Assembly: GCA_005239595.1 (NCBI GenBank)
Contig: SBBT01000017.1
Span: 1 to 7,351 of the forward strand
Reading direction: 5' to 3'
DNA from: Candidatus Troglogloeales bacterium
Lineage (GTDB): Bacteria; Nitrospirota; Nitrospiria; SBBL01; SBBT01
DNA: 7,351 nucleotides
Below are positions 1 to 6,192 of this stretch, in pieces; the stretch's first letter is position 1, and every line of letters begins with the position of its first letter. The notes under the pieces were generated by a model that saw only the letters and a list, made by a program, of their open reading frames with translations, was not told where the DNA came from and ran no database searches. The translations under genes were made by a program, and so were the position numbers.

Positions 1-42
1 AAGTATGTCTATACCTATCTGCTACCTCGCACGTACTTGGTT

Positions 43-72
43 TTGACAAATTTCATCCTTATTTAGTACAAT
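43..72 (+). promoter_or_regulatory. sigma70-type promoter for the cstA transcript
   Basis: A perfect -35 box TTGACA (43-48) is followed after 18 bases by TACAAT (67-72), one mismatch from the -10 consensus. Transcription would start near 79-80 and leave an untranslated leader of about 70 bases before the first ribosome binding site at 134. The flanking DNA is A/T-rich, as expected for a promoter. This is the best promoter match I see in the window. Activity is inferred from sequence only. The bases before it (1-42) show no gene or structure that I can support. Confidence 0.75.
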
Positions 73-107
73 AAACTATTTATATCTTGATAAGAATCAA
101 CCGAAAA

Positions 108-133
108 GACAGAGAAGGGAGCCTGTCTCTGTC
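108..133 (+). promoter_or_regulatory. leader hairpin abutting the Shine-Dalgarno of the cstA leader
   Basis: GACAGAGA (108-115) is the exact reverse complement of TCTCTGTC (126-133), giving an 8-bp stem with a 10-base loop that carries a purine-rich AGGGAG (116-121). The right arm ends directly against the ribosome binding site GGGAGGA (134-140). In the predicted transcript the hairpin would lie in the 5' untranslated region, where it could stabilise the RNA or influence ribosome access. There is no T-tract after it, so it is not an intrinsic terminator. The pairing is seen directly; a regulatory role is inferred. Confidence 0.5.
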
Positions 134-140
134 GGGAGGA
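134..140 (+). promoter_or_regulatory. ribosome binding site of the leader ORF
   Basis: GGGAGGA is a strong Shine-Dalgarno match placed 8 bases before the ATG at 149. In the reading frame of cstA there is no start codon at a usable distance: the in-frame codons just downstream are GTT, TAT and GTC. The site therefore serves the small leader ORF directly and cstA only indirectly. Confidence 0.65.
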
Positions 141-148
141 TAGGGTTT

Positions 149-202
149 ATGTCAAACGGCTGTCTGTTGCCTATGTGGGGGGATTGTTTAGTTCCAAGAT
201 GA
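149..202 (+). CDS. 17-codon leader ORF overlapping the cstA start
   Basis: ATG at 149 begins a 17-residue peptide, MSNGCLLPMWGDCLVPR, ending at TGA 200-202. It has the best ribosome binding site in the leader (GGGAGGA, 8 bases upstream). Its stop overlaps the likely cstA ATG (199-201) as ATGA, a classic arrangement for translational coupling. The peptide has no run of one amino acid of the kind seen in amino-acid attenuators, and I do not recognise it. Its main role may be to deliver ribosomes to cstA, whose own start lacks a nearby binding site. The alternative is that an indel or sequencing error split an N-terminal extension of CstA, or that the ORF arises by chance. Confidence 0.45.
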   Translation: MSNGCLLPMWGDCLVPR

Positions 203-1884
203 GTATCCTTTCTGTCGCCATCGTCGTTATCGTCCTTTTTTTGATCGCCTACCGGGTATATGGCCGTATTTTAAAAAGGGAGTTTTGTCTTAACGACCAG
301 ACGCCCACCCCCGCGTGCATTGTCGATGATGGGGTTGATTATGTTCCAACAAAACTTCCGATCCTCTTTGCCCAGCATTTTTCATCGATTGCAGCCGCAG
401 GGCCGATCGTCGGCCCGATCCTCGCCGGACTCTGGTATGGTTGGCTGCCGGCTCTGCTTTGGATTGTTCTTGGAAATATCTTTATCGGCGCCACGCATGA
501 TTTTTCCAGCCTGGTCGTTTCAATCCGTCATAAGGCAAGATCGATTGCAGAGGTAGTAAAAGAGGAGATGAGCCAACGAGCTTATCTCCTCTTTCTCCTT
601 TTTATATGGTTTTCGCTCGTTTATGTGATTGTTGCGTTCACCGATTTAACCGCCTCTATTTTTATCGTTGAAGGTTTTGGCGGAGGGGTGGCCAGTTCCT
701 CCTTTTTATATTTATTTCTGGCCGTTTTTCTCGGACTGGCTATTACCCGATGGCGTGTCCCTCTCTCGACTGCAACCATCGTAGCCCTCCCTCTCCTTCT
801 GATCATTATATGGGGAGGACAAAAAATTCCCCTTGTTCTGCCCGATTGGATTACTTCAAATCCGGGGAAGCTCTGGAACATCATTATCTTGTCTTACGCC
901 TTCTTGGCCTCTATTTTGCCATTATGGATGCTCCTGCAGCCGCGCGGTTATTTGGGGGGATATTTCCTTTATGCCACATTGTTTATGGGGTTGATTGGAT
1001 TATTTTTTGGCGGCTATCAGATAGAGTACCCTGCCTTTATTGGATTTCAGAATCCAAAAGGTGCTACCCTTTTCCCGATTTTATTTATTACGGTGGCCTG
1101 CGGTGCCTGTTCTGGATTTCATGGATTGGTTTGCAGCGGGACCTCTTCAAAGCAATTGGAGAAAGAGGGGCATAGCCATCCCGTCGGTTATGGAGCCATG
1201 TTATTGGAAGGCCTCATTGCTGTAACCGCTCTGGCAACCATCATGATGTTCCCGCTGGGAGAGCCGGGCTTAAAGAAAAGCCCCAGTGAGATATACGCAA
1301 GCGGACTGGCGCGTTTTGCAAACGTGATCGGTGTTCCCATGGAGGTTGCGGTTCAATTCGGTCTCTTGGCCTTCGCAACGTTTGTCTATGATACGCTTGA
1401 TGTGGCTACGCGGTTGGGAAGGTATATTTTCCAGGAGTTAACCGGATGGCATAGTCAAAAGGGGAAAATCGGCGCAACGATTGCCACATTGGTACTACCG
1501 CTTTTTTTTCTGATGACAACAAAAGAGGCGGCCTATATCACCTTTTGGCCCATTTTTGGGGCGAGCAACCAACTTCTTGCGGCGCTCAGTTTATTGGGAA
1601 TTTCTGTCTGGCTCCTGAGAACGGATCGCAATCCCCTGTATACCTTTATCCCGATGCTATTTGTTCTTTTTATGACATTATGGGCGTTAGCGTTCTTTCT
1701 TAAACCGTTGTTTGACGGTCCCCAGAGCTTCCAACAGAATGTGATCACGTTTGTGGCACTCGTACTCATTGGAATCGCCTCCTTTCTCGTGATTGAGGCC
1801 ATTCGGATTGTCGTTCGTCAAAAAGTCTTAAAAAAACCTCTGCTCTCTTCTTCGATTGAACAAATTGAAGACAGCGGAGGATAA
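199..1884 (+). CDS. cstA: CstA-family carbon starvation protein, peptide/pyruvate carrier
   Basis: This is a polytopic inner-membrane protein of 561 residues from the ATG at 199. Characterised CstA/BtsT relatives import peptides or pyruvate when carbon is short. The N-terminus is a hydrophobic helix ending in LIAYRVYGR. Family motifs follow: HFSSIAAAGPIVGP (about 60-73), HDF in the next helix pair, CGACSGFHGLVCSGT (about 301-315), HPVGYGAMLLEG (about 327-338), and WPIFGASNQLLAAL (about 450-463). Many hydrophobic segments run to a basic tail. It is shorter than E. coli CstA (about 700 residues) and matches the compact branch of the family. GTG at 175 is an alternative in-frame start, but neither start has a good binding site nearby. 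The ATG fits the family N-terminus and overlaps the leader ORF stop. No BtsSR-like two-component genes lie in the window, so the substrate cannot be named. Confidence 0.9.
   Translation: MSILSVAIVVIVLFLIAYRVYGRILKREFCLNDQTPTPACIVDDGVDYVPTKLPILFAQHFSSIAAAGPIVGPILAGLWYGWLPALLWIVLGNIFIGATHDFSSLVVSIRHKARSIAEVVKEEMSQRAYLLFLLFIWFSLVYVIVAFTDLTASIFIVEGFGGGVASSSFLYLFLAVFLGLAITRWRVPLSTATIVALPLLLIIIWGGQKIPLVLPDWITSNPGKLWNIIILSYAFLASILPLWMLLQPRGYLGGYFLYATLFMGLIGLFFGGYQIEYPAFIGFQNPKGATLFPILFITVACGACSGFHGLVCSGTSSKQLEKEGHSHPVGYGAMLLEGLIAVTALATIMMFPLGEPGLKKSPSEIYASGLARFANVIGVPMEVAVQFGLLAFATFVYDTLDVATRLGRYIFQELTGWHSQKGKIGATIATLVLPLFFLMTTKEAAYITFWPIFGASNQLLAALSLLGISVWLLRTDRNPLYTFIPMLFVLFMTLWALAFFLKPLFDGPQSFQQNVITFVALVLIGIASFLVIEAIRIVVRQKVLKKPLLSSSIEQIEDSGG
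1837..1880. other. long imperfect stem-loop over the last codons of cstA
   Basis: CCTCTGCT (1837-1844) pairs with AGCGGAGG (1873-1880), and TCTTCGATT (1849-1857) pairs with AATTGAAGA (1863-1871), around a 5-base loop. That is 17 pairs including two G-U pairs, with a 4/1 internal loop. On the + strand it ends just before the cstA stop and is followed by ATAAATAAC, not a T-tract, so it is a weak terminator candidate and could instead protect the RNA 3' end. On the minus strand it is followed directly by six T, the form of an intrinsic terminator, although no minus-strand gene is visible in the window. Pairing is seen; function is inferred. Confidence 0.45.
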
Positions 1885-1951
1885 ATAACTTCAGGAAAAG
1901 TCGTCCACCCTATGCCAAGCAAAGGGATTTTTACATATAAGGAGATCGCTT

Positions 1952-2152
1952 ATGAAAGCAAGTATTCATCCAGAATATAAAGAGGTTGAAATCGCCTGTG
2001 CGTGCGGCGCGACGTTGACCTCGAAATCGACCAAACATGATATACGGCTTGATATCTGTTCCGTTTGCCATCCTTTCTTTACTGGTACGCAGAAGATTAT
2101 TGACACGGAAGGCCGTGTTGAACGGTTTATGAAGAAGTATGCAAAGAAATAG
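1952..2152 (+). CDS. rpmE: 50S ribosomal protein L31, zinc-binding type
   Basis: This 66-residue protein of the large ribosomal subunit has the bL31 signatures: N-terminal MKASIHPEY, a C-A-C pair at residues 16 and 18, and CSVCHPFFTG with cysteines 36 and 39, then GRVERFMKKY near the end. The four cysteines identify the zinc-containing (C+) form. Where a cysteine-free paralogue exists, bL31 of this form is the one replaced in zinc shortage; none is seen here. Length is close to the usual 66-70 residues. AAGGAG (1939-1944) sits 7 bases before the ATG, so the start is secure. It lies 67 bases after cstA and is followed by an intrinsic terminator, so it may be largely its own unit. I see no convincing promoter in the 67-base gap. 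Confidence 0.97.
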   Translation: MKASIHPEYKEVEIACACGATLTSKSTKHDIRLDICSVCHPFFTGTQKIIDTEGRVERFMKKYAKK

Positions 2153-2178
2153 CGCCCATCTCCATTAAGCAAAAATGG

Positions 2179-2200
2179 CCTGCCGTCCGGCAGGTTTTTT
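2179..2200 (+). terminator. intrinsic terminator after rpmE
   Basis: CCTGCC (2179-2184) pairs with GGCAGG (2189-2194) across the four-base loop GTCC, followed at once by six T (2195-2200) and a further TTT after one G. The G/C-rich stem plus T-tract is a textbook rho-independent terminator, 26 bases after the rpmE stop. It would end or reduce transcription before prfA, so prfA needs its own promoter or read-through. Confidence 0.85.
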
Positions 2201-2286
2201 GTTTCCCCATCCAATAGATTTCTGGAAAACGGCTATTATGGGAGGGTGCTAACAGATTTAGAATCGTCTCTTGTCTATTGAAACGC

Positions 2287-2291
2287 AAGGA
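2287..2291 (+). promoter_or_regulatory. ribosome binding site that sets the prfA start
   Basis: AAGGA lies 6 bases before GTG 2298. The upstream in-frame TTG at 2271 has no comparable site within reach: the nearest purine run, GGGAGG at 2240-2245, is about 25 bases away. The GTG is therefore preferred. Confidence 0.6.
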
Positions 2292-2297
2292 CTTGTT

Positions 2298-3392
2298 GTG
2301 ACCACATTAAAAGAAGAAATCCTCATCCTGAAATTGGATGAGATGGTGAACAGGTATCAATCTCTTACGGAGCAGCTTTCAGATCCGAAGATCTTCTCGC
2401 ACTCTTCGGATCGGGTCCGTCTCGCAAAAGAACGGAGCGACTGCGAGGAAATCGTCAGTCACTATGATGTTTATAAGACGCTGTTAAAACAGCTTTCTGA
2501 AACCGATGCCGTCCTGAATGATGGATCGTCCGAACCGGAGCTAAAGGAATTGGCAAAATCCGAACGGCTTGATCTTCAACAAAAAATAGCGGCATTGGAA
2601 TCGATTCTTCGATCCCTTTTAATAACAGCCCATCCTTTGGATAACCGGAATCTCTTATTGGAGATCCGCGCCGGGACAGGCGGCCGTGAGGCCGCTCTTT
2701 TTGCCGCAGACCTACTGCGCATGTATACAAAATATGCCGAGCAACAAAATTGGAAGGTGGAGATTCTCTCCACCAGCGAGACTGAAATCGGAGGATTGAA
2801 GGAGATCGTAGTCTCCATTGCCGGGAATGGGGCCTATCGCCATCTTAAGTTTGAGAGCGGCGTGCATCGGGTACAGCGGGTTCCAGAAACGGAGGCGAGC
2901 GGCCGGATTCATACCTCTACGGTAACCGTGGCTGTGATACCGGAAGCGGAGGAGGTTGACATCCAGATCGACCAGAAAGACCTGCGTATCGACACCTTCT
3001 GCTCATCCGGGGCAGGGGGGCAAAGCGTGAATACGACTTACTCTGCCGTTCGGATCACACATATTCCGACGGGTCTAGTTGTGAGTTGTCAGGATGAGCG
3101 TTCCCAATTAAAAAACAGGAATAAGGCGATGCGGGTTCTCCGTTCCAGGCTGCTTGAAATCGAAAAAGAAAAACAAGAAGCGGAAATTTCAAAAAACAGA
3201 AAATCTCAAGTTGGCACCGGAGACCGAAGCGAAAAAATACGAACCTATAACTTTAAAGAAAACAGGGTCACCGATCATAGAATCAATGTTTCTGTCTATC
3301 AGCTCAATCAGGTACTTGAGGGAGAACTGGATCAATTTATTCAGGCCCTTATCGCACAAAATGAGATGCTGAAGCTGCGTGAAAGGGCCTAA
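2298..3392 (+). CDS. prfA: peptide chain release factor 1
   Basis: RF1 recognises UAA and UAG stop codons in the ribosomal A site and triggers release of the finished protein. From GTG 2298 it is 364 residues, against 360 in E. coli. An N-terminal helical domain (about 1-105) precedes EIRAGTGGREAALFAADLLRMY. The stop-codon reading tripeptide is PET (about 196-198) in HRVQRVPETEASGRIHTS; the P-x-T form, rather than SPF, marks RF1 and not RF2. The catalytic GGQ is at about 240-242 in SSGAGGQSVNTT, and QDERSQLKN follows. The GGQ glutamine is the substrate of the PrmC encoded next door. Compared with E. coli RF1, position DTFRSSG reads DTFCSSG and NTTDSA reads NTTYSA; the fold signatures are otherwise intact. 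The stop lies 16 bases before the preferred prmC ATG. An alternative TTG start at 2271 would add nine residues. Confidence 0.96.
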   Translation: MTTLKEEILILKLDEMVNRYQSLTEQLSDPKIFSHSSDRVRLAKERSDCEEIVSHYDVYKTLLKQLSETDAVLNDGSSEPELKELAKSERLDLQQKIAALESILRSLLITAHPLDNRNLLLEIRAGTGGREAALFAADLLRMYTKYAEQQNWKVEILSTSETEIGGLKEIVVSIAGNGAYRHLKFESGVHRVQRVPETEASGRIHTSTVTVAVIPEAEEVDIQIDQKDLRIDTFCSSGAGGQSVNTTYSAVRITHIPTGLVVSCQDERSQLKNRNKAMRVLRSRLLEIEKEKQEAEISKNRKSQVGTGDRSEKIRTYNFKENRVTDHRINVSVYQLNQVLEGELDQFIQALIAQNEMLKLRERA

Positions 3393-3408
3393 CAAATTGT
3401 TTAAAACG

Positions 3409-4305
3409 ATGGGAGGGGCAAAAACCATCTCTCTCCTGCTGGATGAAGGCATTTTTTTCCTTAGGGAAAAACAGCTTGAAGCCCCCCGACTGGAGGCGGA
3501 ACTCCTTCTTTGTGCCGCCCTCTCTTTACGCAGGATTGACTTGGTTCTGCGCAAGGACGATGATGTCTTGCCAGAGAACGTCGAAACTTTCGTCGGCTAT
3601 CTGAAACGGCGCGCGCAACGGGAACCGCTCCAATATATTACGGGAGAGGTGGAATTTTATGGTCTGAGGTTTTTTTCGAGACAAGGTGTTTTTATACCGA
3701 GACCCGAAACCGAGTTGATGGCTGAGGAGGCAAGGAGGATCATCCCGTCTCCGCGTAGGATTCTTGACCTATGTACAGGGAGCGGGGCGCTCGCTGTTGC
3801 CCTGGCAGTCTGCTTCCCATCCGCAGAGGTTACGGCAATCGACTGTTGCGAAAAAGCGATCGCTCTCGCCCGGTTAAATGCCGAGAGACATCAATGTGCC
3901 TCGCGACTTACATTTTTACAGGGGGATCTTTTTGAACCGCTTGAATCTGATCGATTGTTGAAAAACCTGTGTCATAGCCGGGCCAGATTTGATCTTATTG
4001 TCTGCAATCCCCCATATGTCCCCAAAGAAGACCGACCTTATCTTCAGCCGGAGGTTCGAGACTATGAGCCTGCAGTGGCACTTTTTTCCAAAAGAGGAGC
4101 GTTTTATCGCAGAATTCTTCGTACGGGGCCCGCATATCTTTCAGAAAAAGGGTTAATGTTGCTGGAATTGGGAGATGGCCAGGCCGCCTGGTTTAAAGAG
4201 TTCGTTGAGAAGGAGACCGTATTTGAGGCGTCCACGATTCCTGATTTTTCTGGAATAGAGCGGGTTGCCATATTGCGTAAGCATAAGGGGAGTGCCCTTG
4301 GATAA
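3409..4305 (+). CDS. prmC: release factor glutamine N5-methyltransferase
   Basis: PrmC (HemK) methylates the side-chain amide of the GGQ glutamine in release factors, using S-adenosylmethionine, which speeds translation termination. The sequence shows the N-terminal helical domain (PRLEAELLL), the release-factor contact region REPLQYITGEVEFYG, FIPRPETE (about 95-102), SAM motif I LDLCTGSGALAVALA (about 119-133), and catalytic NPPY (about 200-203) in DLIVCNPPYVPKED. Length is 298 residues from ATG 3409; E. coli has 277, and part of the excess is a short insert (ESDRLLKNLCHS) just before the NPPY strand. The start is uncertain. ATG 3409 fits the family but lacks a clear binding site. GTG 3379 would overlap prfA by 14 bases and add ten residues. 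Expression probably depends on coupling to prfA. The last 8 bases overlap murA. Confidence 0.95.
   Translation: MGGAKTISLLLDEGIFFLREKQLEAPRLEAELLLCAALSLRRIDLVLRKDDDVLPENVETFVGYLKRRAQREPLQYITGEVEFYGLRFFSRQGVFIPRPETELMAEEARRIIPSPRRILDLCTGSGALAVALAVCFPSAEVTAIDCCEKAIALARLNAERHQCASRLTFLQGDLFEPLESDRLLKNLCHSRARFDLIVCNPPYVPKEDRPYLQPEVRDYEPAVALFSKRGAFYRRILRTGPAYLSEKGLMLLELGDGQAAWFKEFVEKETVFEASTIPDFSGIERVAILRKHKGSALG
4285..4291 (+). promoter_or_regulatory. ribosome binding site that sets the murA TTG start
   Basis: AAGGGGA sits inside the end of prmC, 6 bases before TTG 4298 and directly against GTG 4292. Six bases is normal spacing and none is not, so the site supports TTG as the start. Confidence 0.65.
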
Positions 4306-5566
4306 GATTGTTATTTCTGGAGGAAAGCCTCTCAGAGGTGATATCCATGTCAGCGGCGCTAAGAACGCGGCCCTTCCTATTTTGGCTGCAACCCTTCTTT
4401 CGAAAGAAGACCACATCCTCTATGGGGTTCCAAAGCTCATGGATGTCGAAACCATTCAGAGGCTTTTGTGCAGCATGGGGGCAGACATCAAGGAAGAGGG
4501 AGATGCCTGTTTGATTCGGGTCAAGGCCATTAAAAGTTGTGAAGCCCCGTACGAATCAGTCAAAACCATGCGCGCTGCGATTCTGGTCCTTGGACCTTTG
4601 TTGGCCCGATGCGGAGAGGCCCATGTCTCTCTCCCGGGAGGTTGTGCCATCGGACCCCGGCCAATACAGATGCACTTAGCGGGGCTTGAGAAGATGGGGG
4701 CTGTGATCTCAATCGAACATGGTGTGATTCACGCCAAGGCGCGCCGCTTGTCGGGGGCCCATGTCTATTTCGATCTTCCCACGGTGACCGGCACGGAAAA
4801 TTTAATGTCGGCTGCAGTGTTGGCGGAAGGAGAGACTGTTTTGGATAATGCGGCGTGTGAGCCGGAGGTTGTCGATCTGGCGCGGTTTTTGAACGGATGC
4901 GGCGCAAGGATTCACGGCGCGGGAACGGAGCGAATTACCATTACCGGCGTCTCTTCGCTTGGCGGGGGATCGTATCGCGTGATGCCCGATCGGATCGAGG
5001 CGGGAACCTTTATGGTGGCAGCTGCTATCACGCGCGGGGAGCTGGCTATTCTGGAATGCGACCCGGCCTATCTGGTTAGCGTGATCGATAAATTGCAGGA
5101 TACAGGCGCAACCGTGACCGAAGGTAAAGATTTCATGGTTGTAAAAGGGGCCCCTGCGCATAAAAAAATCCGTTCCGTTGATATCAAGACCCTTCCTTAT
5201 CCCGGGTTCCCAACCGATATGCAGGCGCAGATGATGGCCCTGATGGCCATATCAGACGGACTCTCCGTGATTACGGAAACGATCTTTGAGGGACGGTTTA
5301 ATCATGTTGCAGAACTCCGACGGATGGGGGCGGAAATCCGGCTCGAAGGAAGCCACGCCTTTATCAAAGGGGTCTCCTCTCTGTCCGGGGCCCCCGTGAT
5401 GGCCTCTGATCTTAGGGCCAGCGCAGCATTGATTTTGGCAGGCCTGATTGCCCAGGGGGAGACGGATATTTCCAGAATTTACCATCTCGATCGGGGGTAC
5501 GCAAAGATTGAGGATAAACTCTCCCAGGTTGGGGCGTCCATTCAGCGTGTAAAAGAGGTGATATAA
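4298..5566 (+). CDS. murA: UDP-N-acetylglucosamine 1-carboxyvinyltransferase
   Basis: MurA transfers enolpyruvate from phosphoenolpyruvate to UDP-GlcNAc in the cytoplasm, the first committed step of peptidoglycan synthesis. From TTG 4298 it has 422 residues (E. coli 419) and begins with the family's MDKIVISGG. Substrate-binding K22 and N23 lie in SGAKNAALPIL, an arginine in KTMRAA (92), the catalytic and fosfomycin-reactive cysteine at 116 in LPGGCAIGPRP with R121 after it, the conserved aspartate in GFPTDMQAQ, and the C-terminal DRGYAKIEDKL. The Cys form implies fosfomycin sensitivity at the target, in contrast to Asp variants. The upstream in-frame TTG 4265 and GTG 4292 are less likely starts. 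It overlaps prmC by 8 bases, and its stop abuts the hisG ATG (TAAATG), so translation of all three is probably coupled. Confidence 0.96.
   Translation: MDKIVISGGKPLRGDIHVSGAKNAALPILAATLLSKEDHILYGVPKLMDVETIQRLLCSMGADIKEEGDACLIRVKAIKSCEAPYESVKTMRAAILVLGPLLARCGEAHVSLPGGCAIGPRPIQMHLAGLEKMGAVISIEHGVIHAKARRLSGAHVYFDLPTVTGTENLMSAAVLAEGETVLDNAACEPEVVDLARFLNGCGARIHGAGTERITITGVSSLGGGSYRVMPDRIEAGTFMVAAAITRGELAILECDPAYLVSVIDKLQDTGATVTEGKDFMVVKGAPAHKKIRSVDIKTLPYPGFPTDMQAQMMALMAISDGLSVITETIFEGRFNHVAELRRMGAEIRLEGSHAFIKGVSSLSGAPVMASDLRASAALILAGLIAQGETDISRIYHLDRGYAKIEDKLSQVGASIQRVKEVI
5555..5560 (+). promoter_or_regulatory. hisG ribosome binding site inside murA
   Basis: GAGGTG, extended as GAGGTGAT, lies in the final codons of murA and 6 bases before the hisG ATG. 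It gives hisG a strong site of its own in addition to coupling from murA, whose stop codon touches the start. Confidence 0.7.
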
Positions 5567-6187
5567 ATGTCAGATTTGGTTTTAGCGTTATCGAAAGGGA
5601 GGCTTCTTCATCCCTCAATTGCGCTTCTGAACAAGTTGGGGATTGAGCCCGCTGGGCTTTCTTCCGACAGCCGTCTGCTTACCTTTGATCTCCCTAAATT
5701 TAATTTAAAGATTCTTTTGGTTCGGGCGACCGATGTGCCAACCTATGTCGAATACGGGGCCGCCGATATTGGAATTGCGGGATCGGATCTTTTACTGGAG
5801 CAGATGCGGGATGTCTATGAGCCGGTTGATCTGATGTTCGGTCAATGTGCCATCGTCCTTGCGCAACCGATCCAGAATGGAAACCGTTCCTGCCTGAAGT
5901 TGCGAATTGCAACAAAGTATCCCAATATTACGGAGAGTTATTTCAGTAAAAAGGGAATGCCGATCGAAATTGTAAAGCTGTATGGCTCGGTCGAGCTTGC
6001 CCCCTCTGTCGGCCTGGCGGAACAGATTGTCGATCTCTCATCCAGCGGGGAGACGCTCAGGATAAATCAGCTTGCGGTTGTCGAGGAAATTGTAAGGTGC
6101 AGCGCGCGTCTGATCGTAAATCGCGCCAGTCTTAAGCTAAAATATCCGGCCATACAAAAAATGATTGAGGCGATCAAGGCGGTATAA
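5567..6187 (+). CDS. hisG: ATP phosphoribosyltransferase, short form catalytic subunit
   Basis: HisG joins ATP and PRPP to form phosphoribosyl-ATP, the first and feedback-controlled step of histidine synthesis. At 206 residues it is the short form (HisG-S), which lacks the C-terminal regulatory domain of the roughly 300-residue long form. Visible signatures are LALSKGRLLHPSIALL (5-20), the block RATDVPTYVEYGAADIGIAG (53-72), VELAPSVGLAEQIVDL (142-157), which leads into the PRPP-binding loop SSSGETL (158-164), and SARLIVN (179-185). Short-form enzymes work as a hetero-octamer with HisZ, a histidyl-tRNA synthetase paralogue that senses histidine. No hisZ is in the window, so it should lie elsewhere. 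It begins directly at the murA stop and is followed after 5 bases by hisD. Confidence 0.96.
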   Translation: MSDLVLALSKGRLLHPSIALLNKLGIEPAGLSSDSRLLTFDLPKFNLKILLVRATDVPTYVEYGAADIGIAGSDLLLEQMRDVYEPVDLMFGQCAIVLAQPIQNGNRSCLKLRIATKYPNITESYFSKKGMPIEIVKLYGSVELAPSVGLAEQIVDLSSSGETLRINQLAVVEEIVRCSARLIVNRASLKLKYPAIQKMIEAIKAV

Positions 6188-6192
6188 ATCCT

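Noticed and set aside
87..100. Small inverted repeat TTGAT-AAGA-ATCAA as an operator
   Set aside because: Five-base arms in A/T-rich DNA arise easily by chance, and it matches no operator that I can name.
621..884. Minus-strand open frames opposite cstA, prfA, murA and hisG
   Set aside because: They lie wholly inside confidently recognised genes, have low-complexity or arginine/proline-rich translations typical of antisense shadows, and lack ribosome binding sites.
1856..1885. TTGAAC with GATAAA 18 bases on as a promoter for rpmE
   Set aside because: Both boxes are only 4 of 6 matches, and they overlap the long stem-loop in the end of cstA. Not strong enough to list.
2234..2239. TATTAT as the -10 box of a prfA promoter
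   Set aside because: No -35-like hexamer lies 16-18 bases upstream. It is kept only as a possibility within the finding on this gap.
2238..2252. Four-codon ORF (ATG GGA GGG TGC TAA) before prfA as a leader peptide
   Set aside because: It is too short, has no ribosome site of its own, and is not close enough to prfA for coupling.
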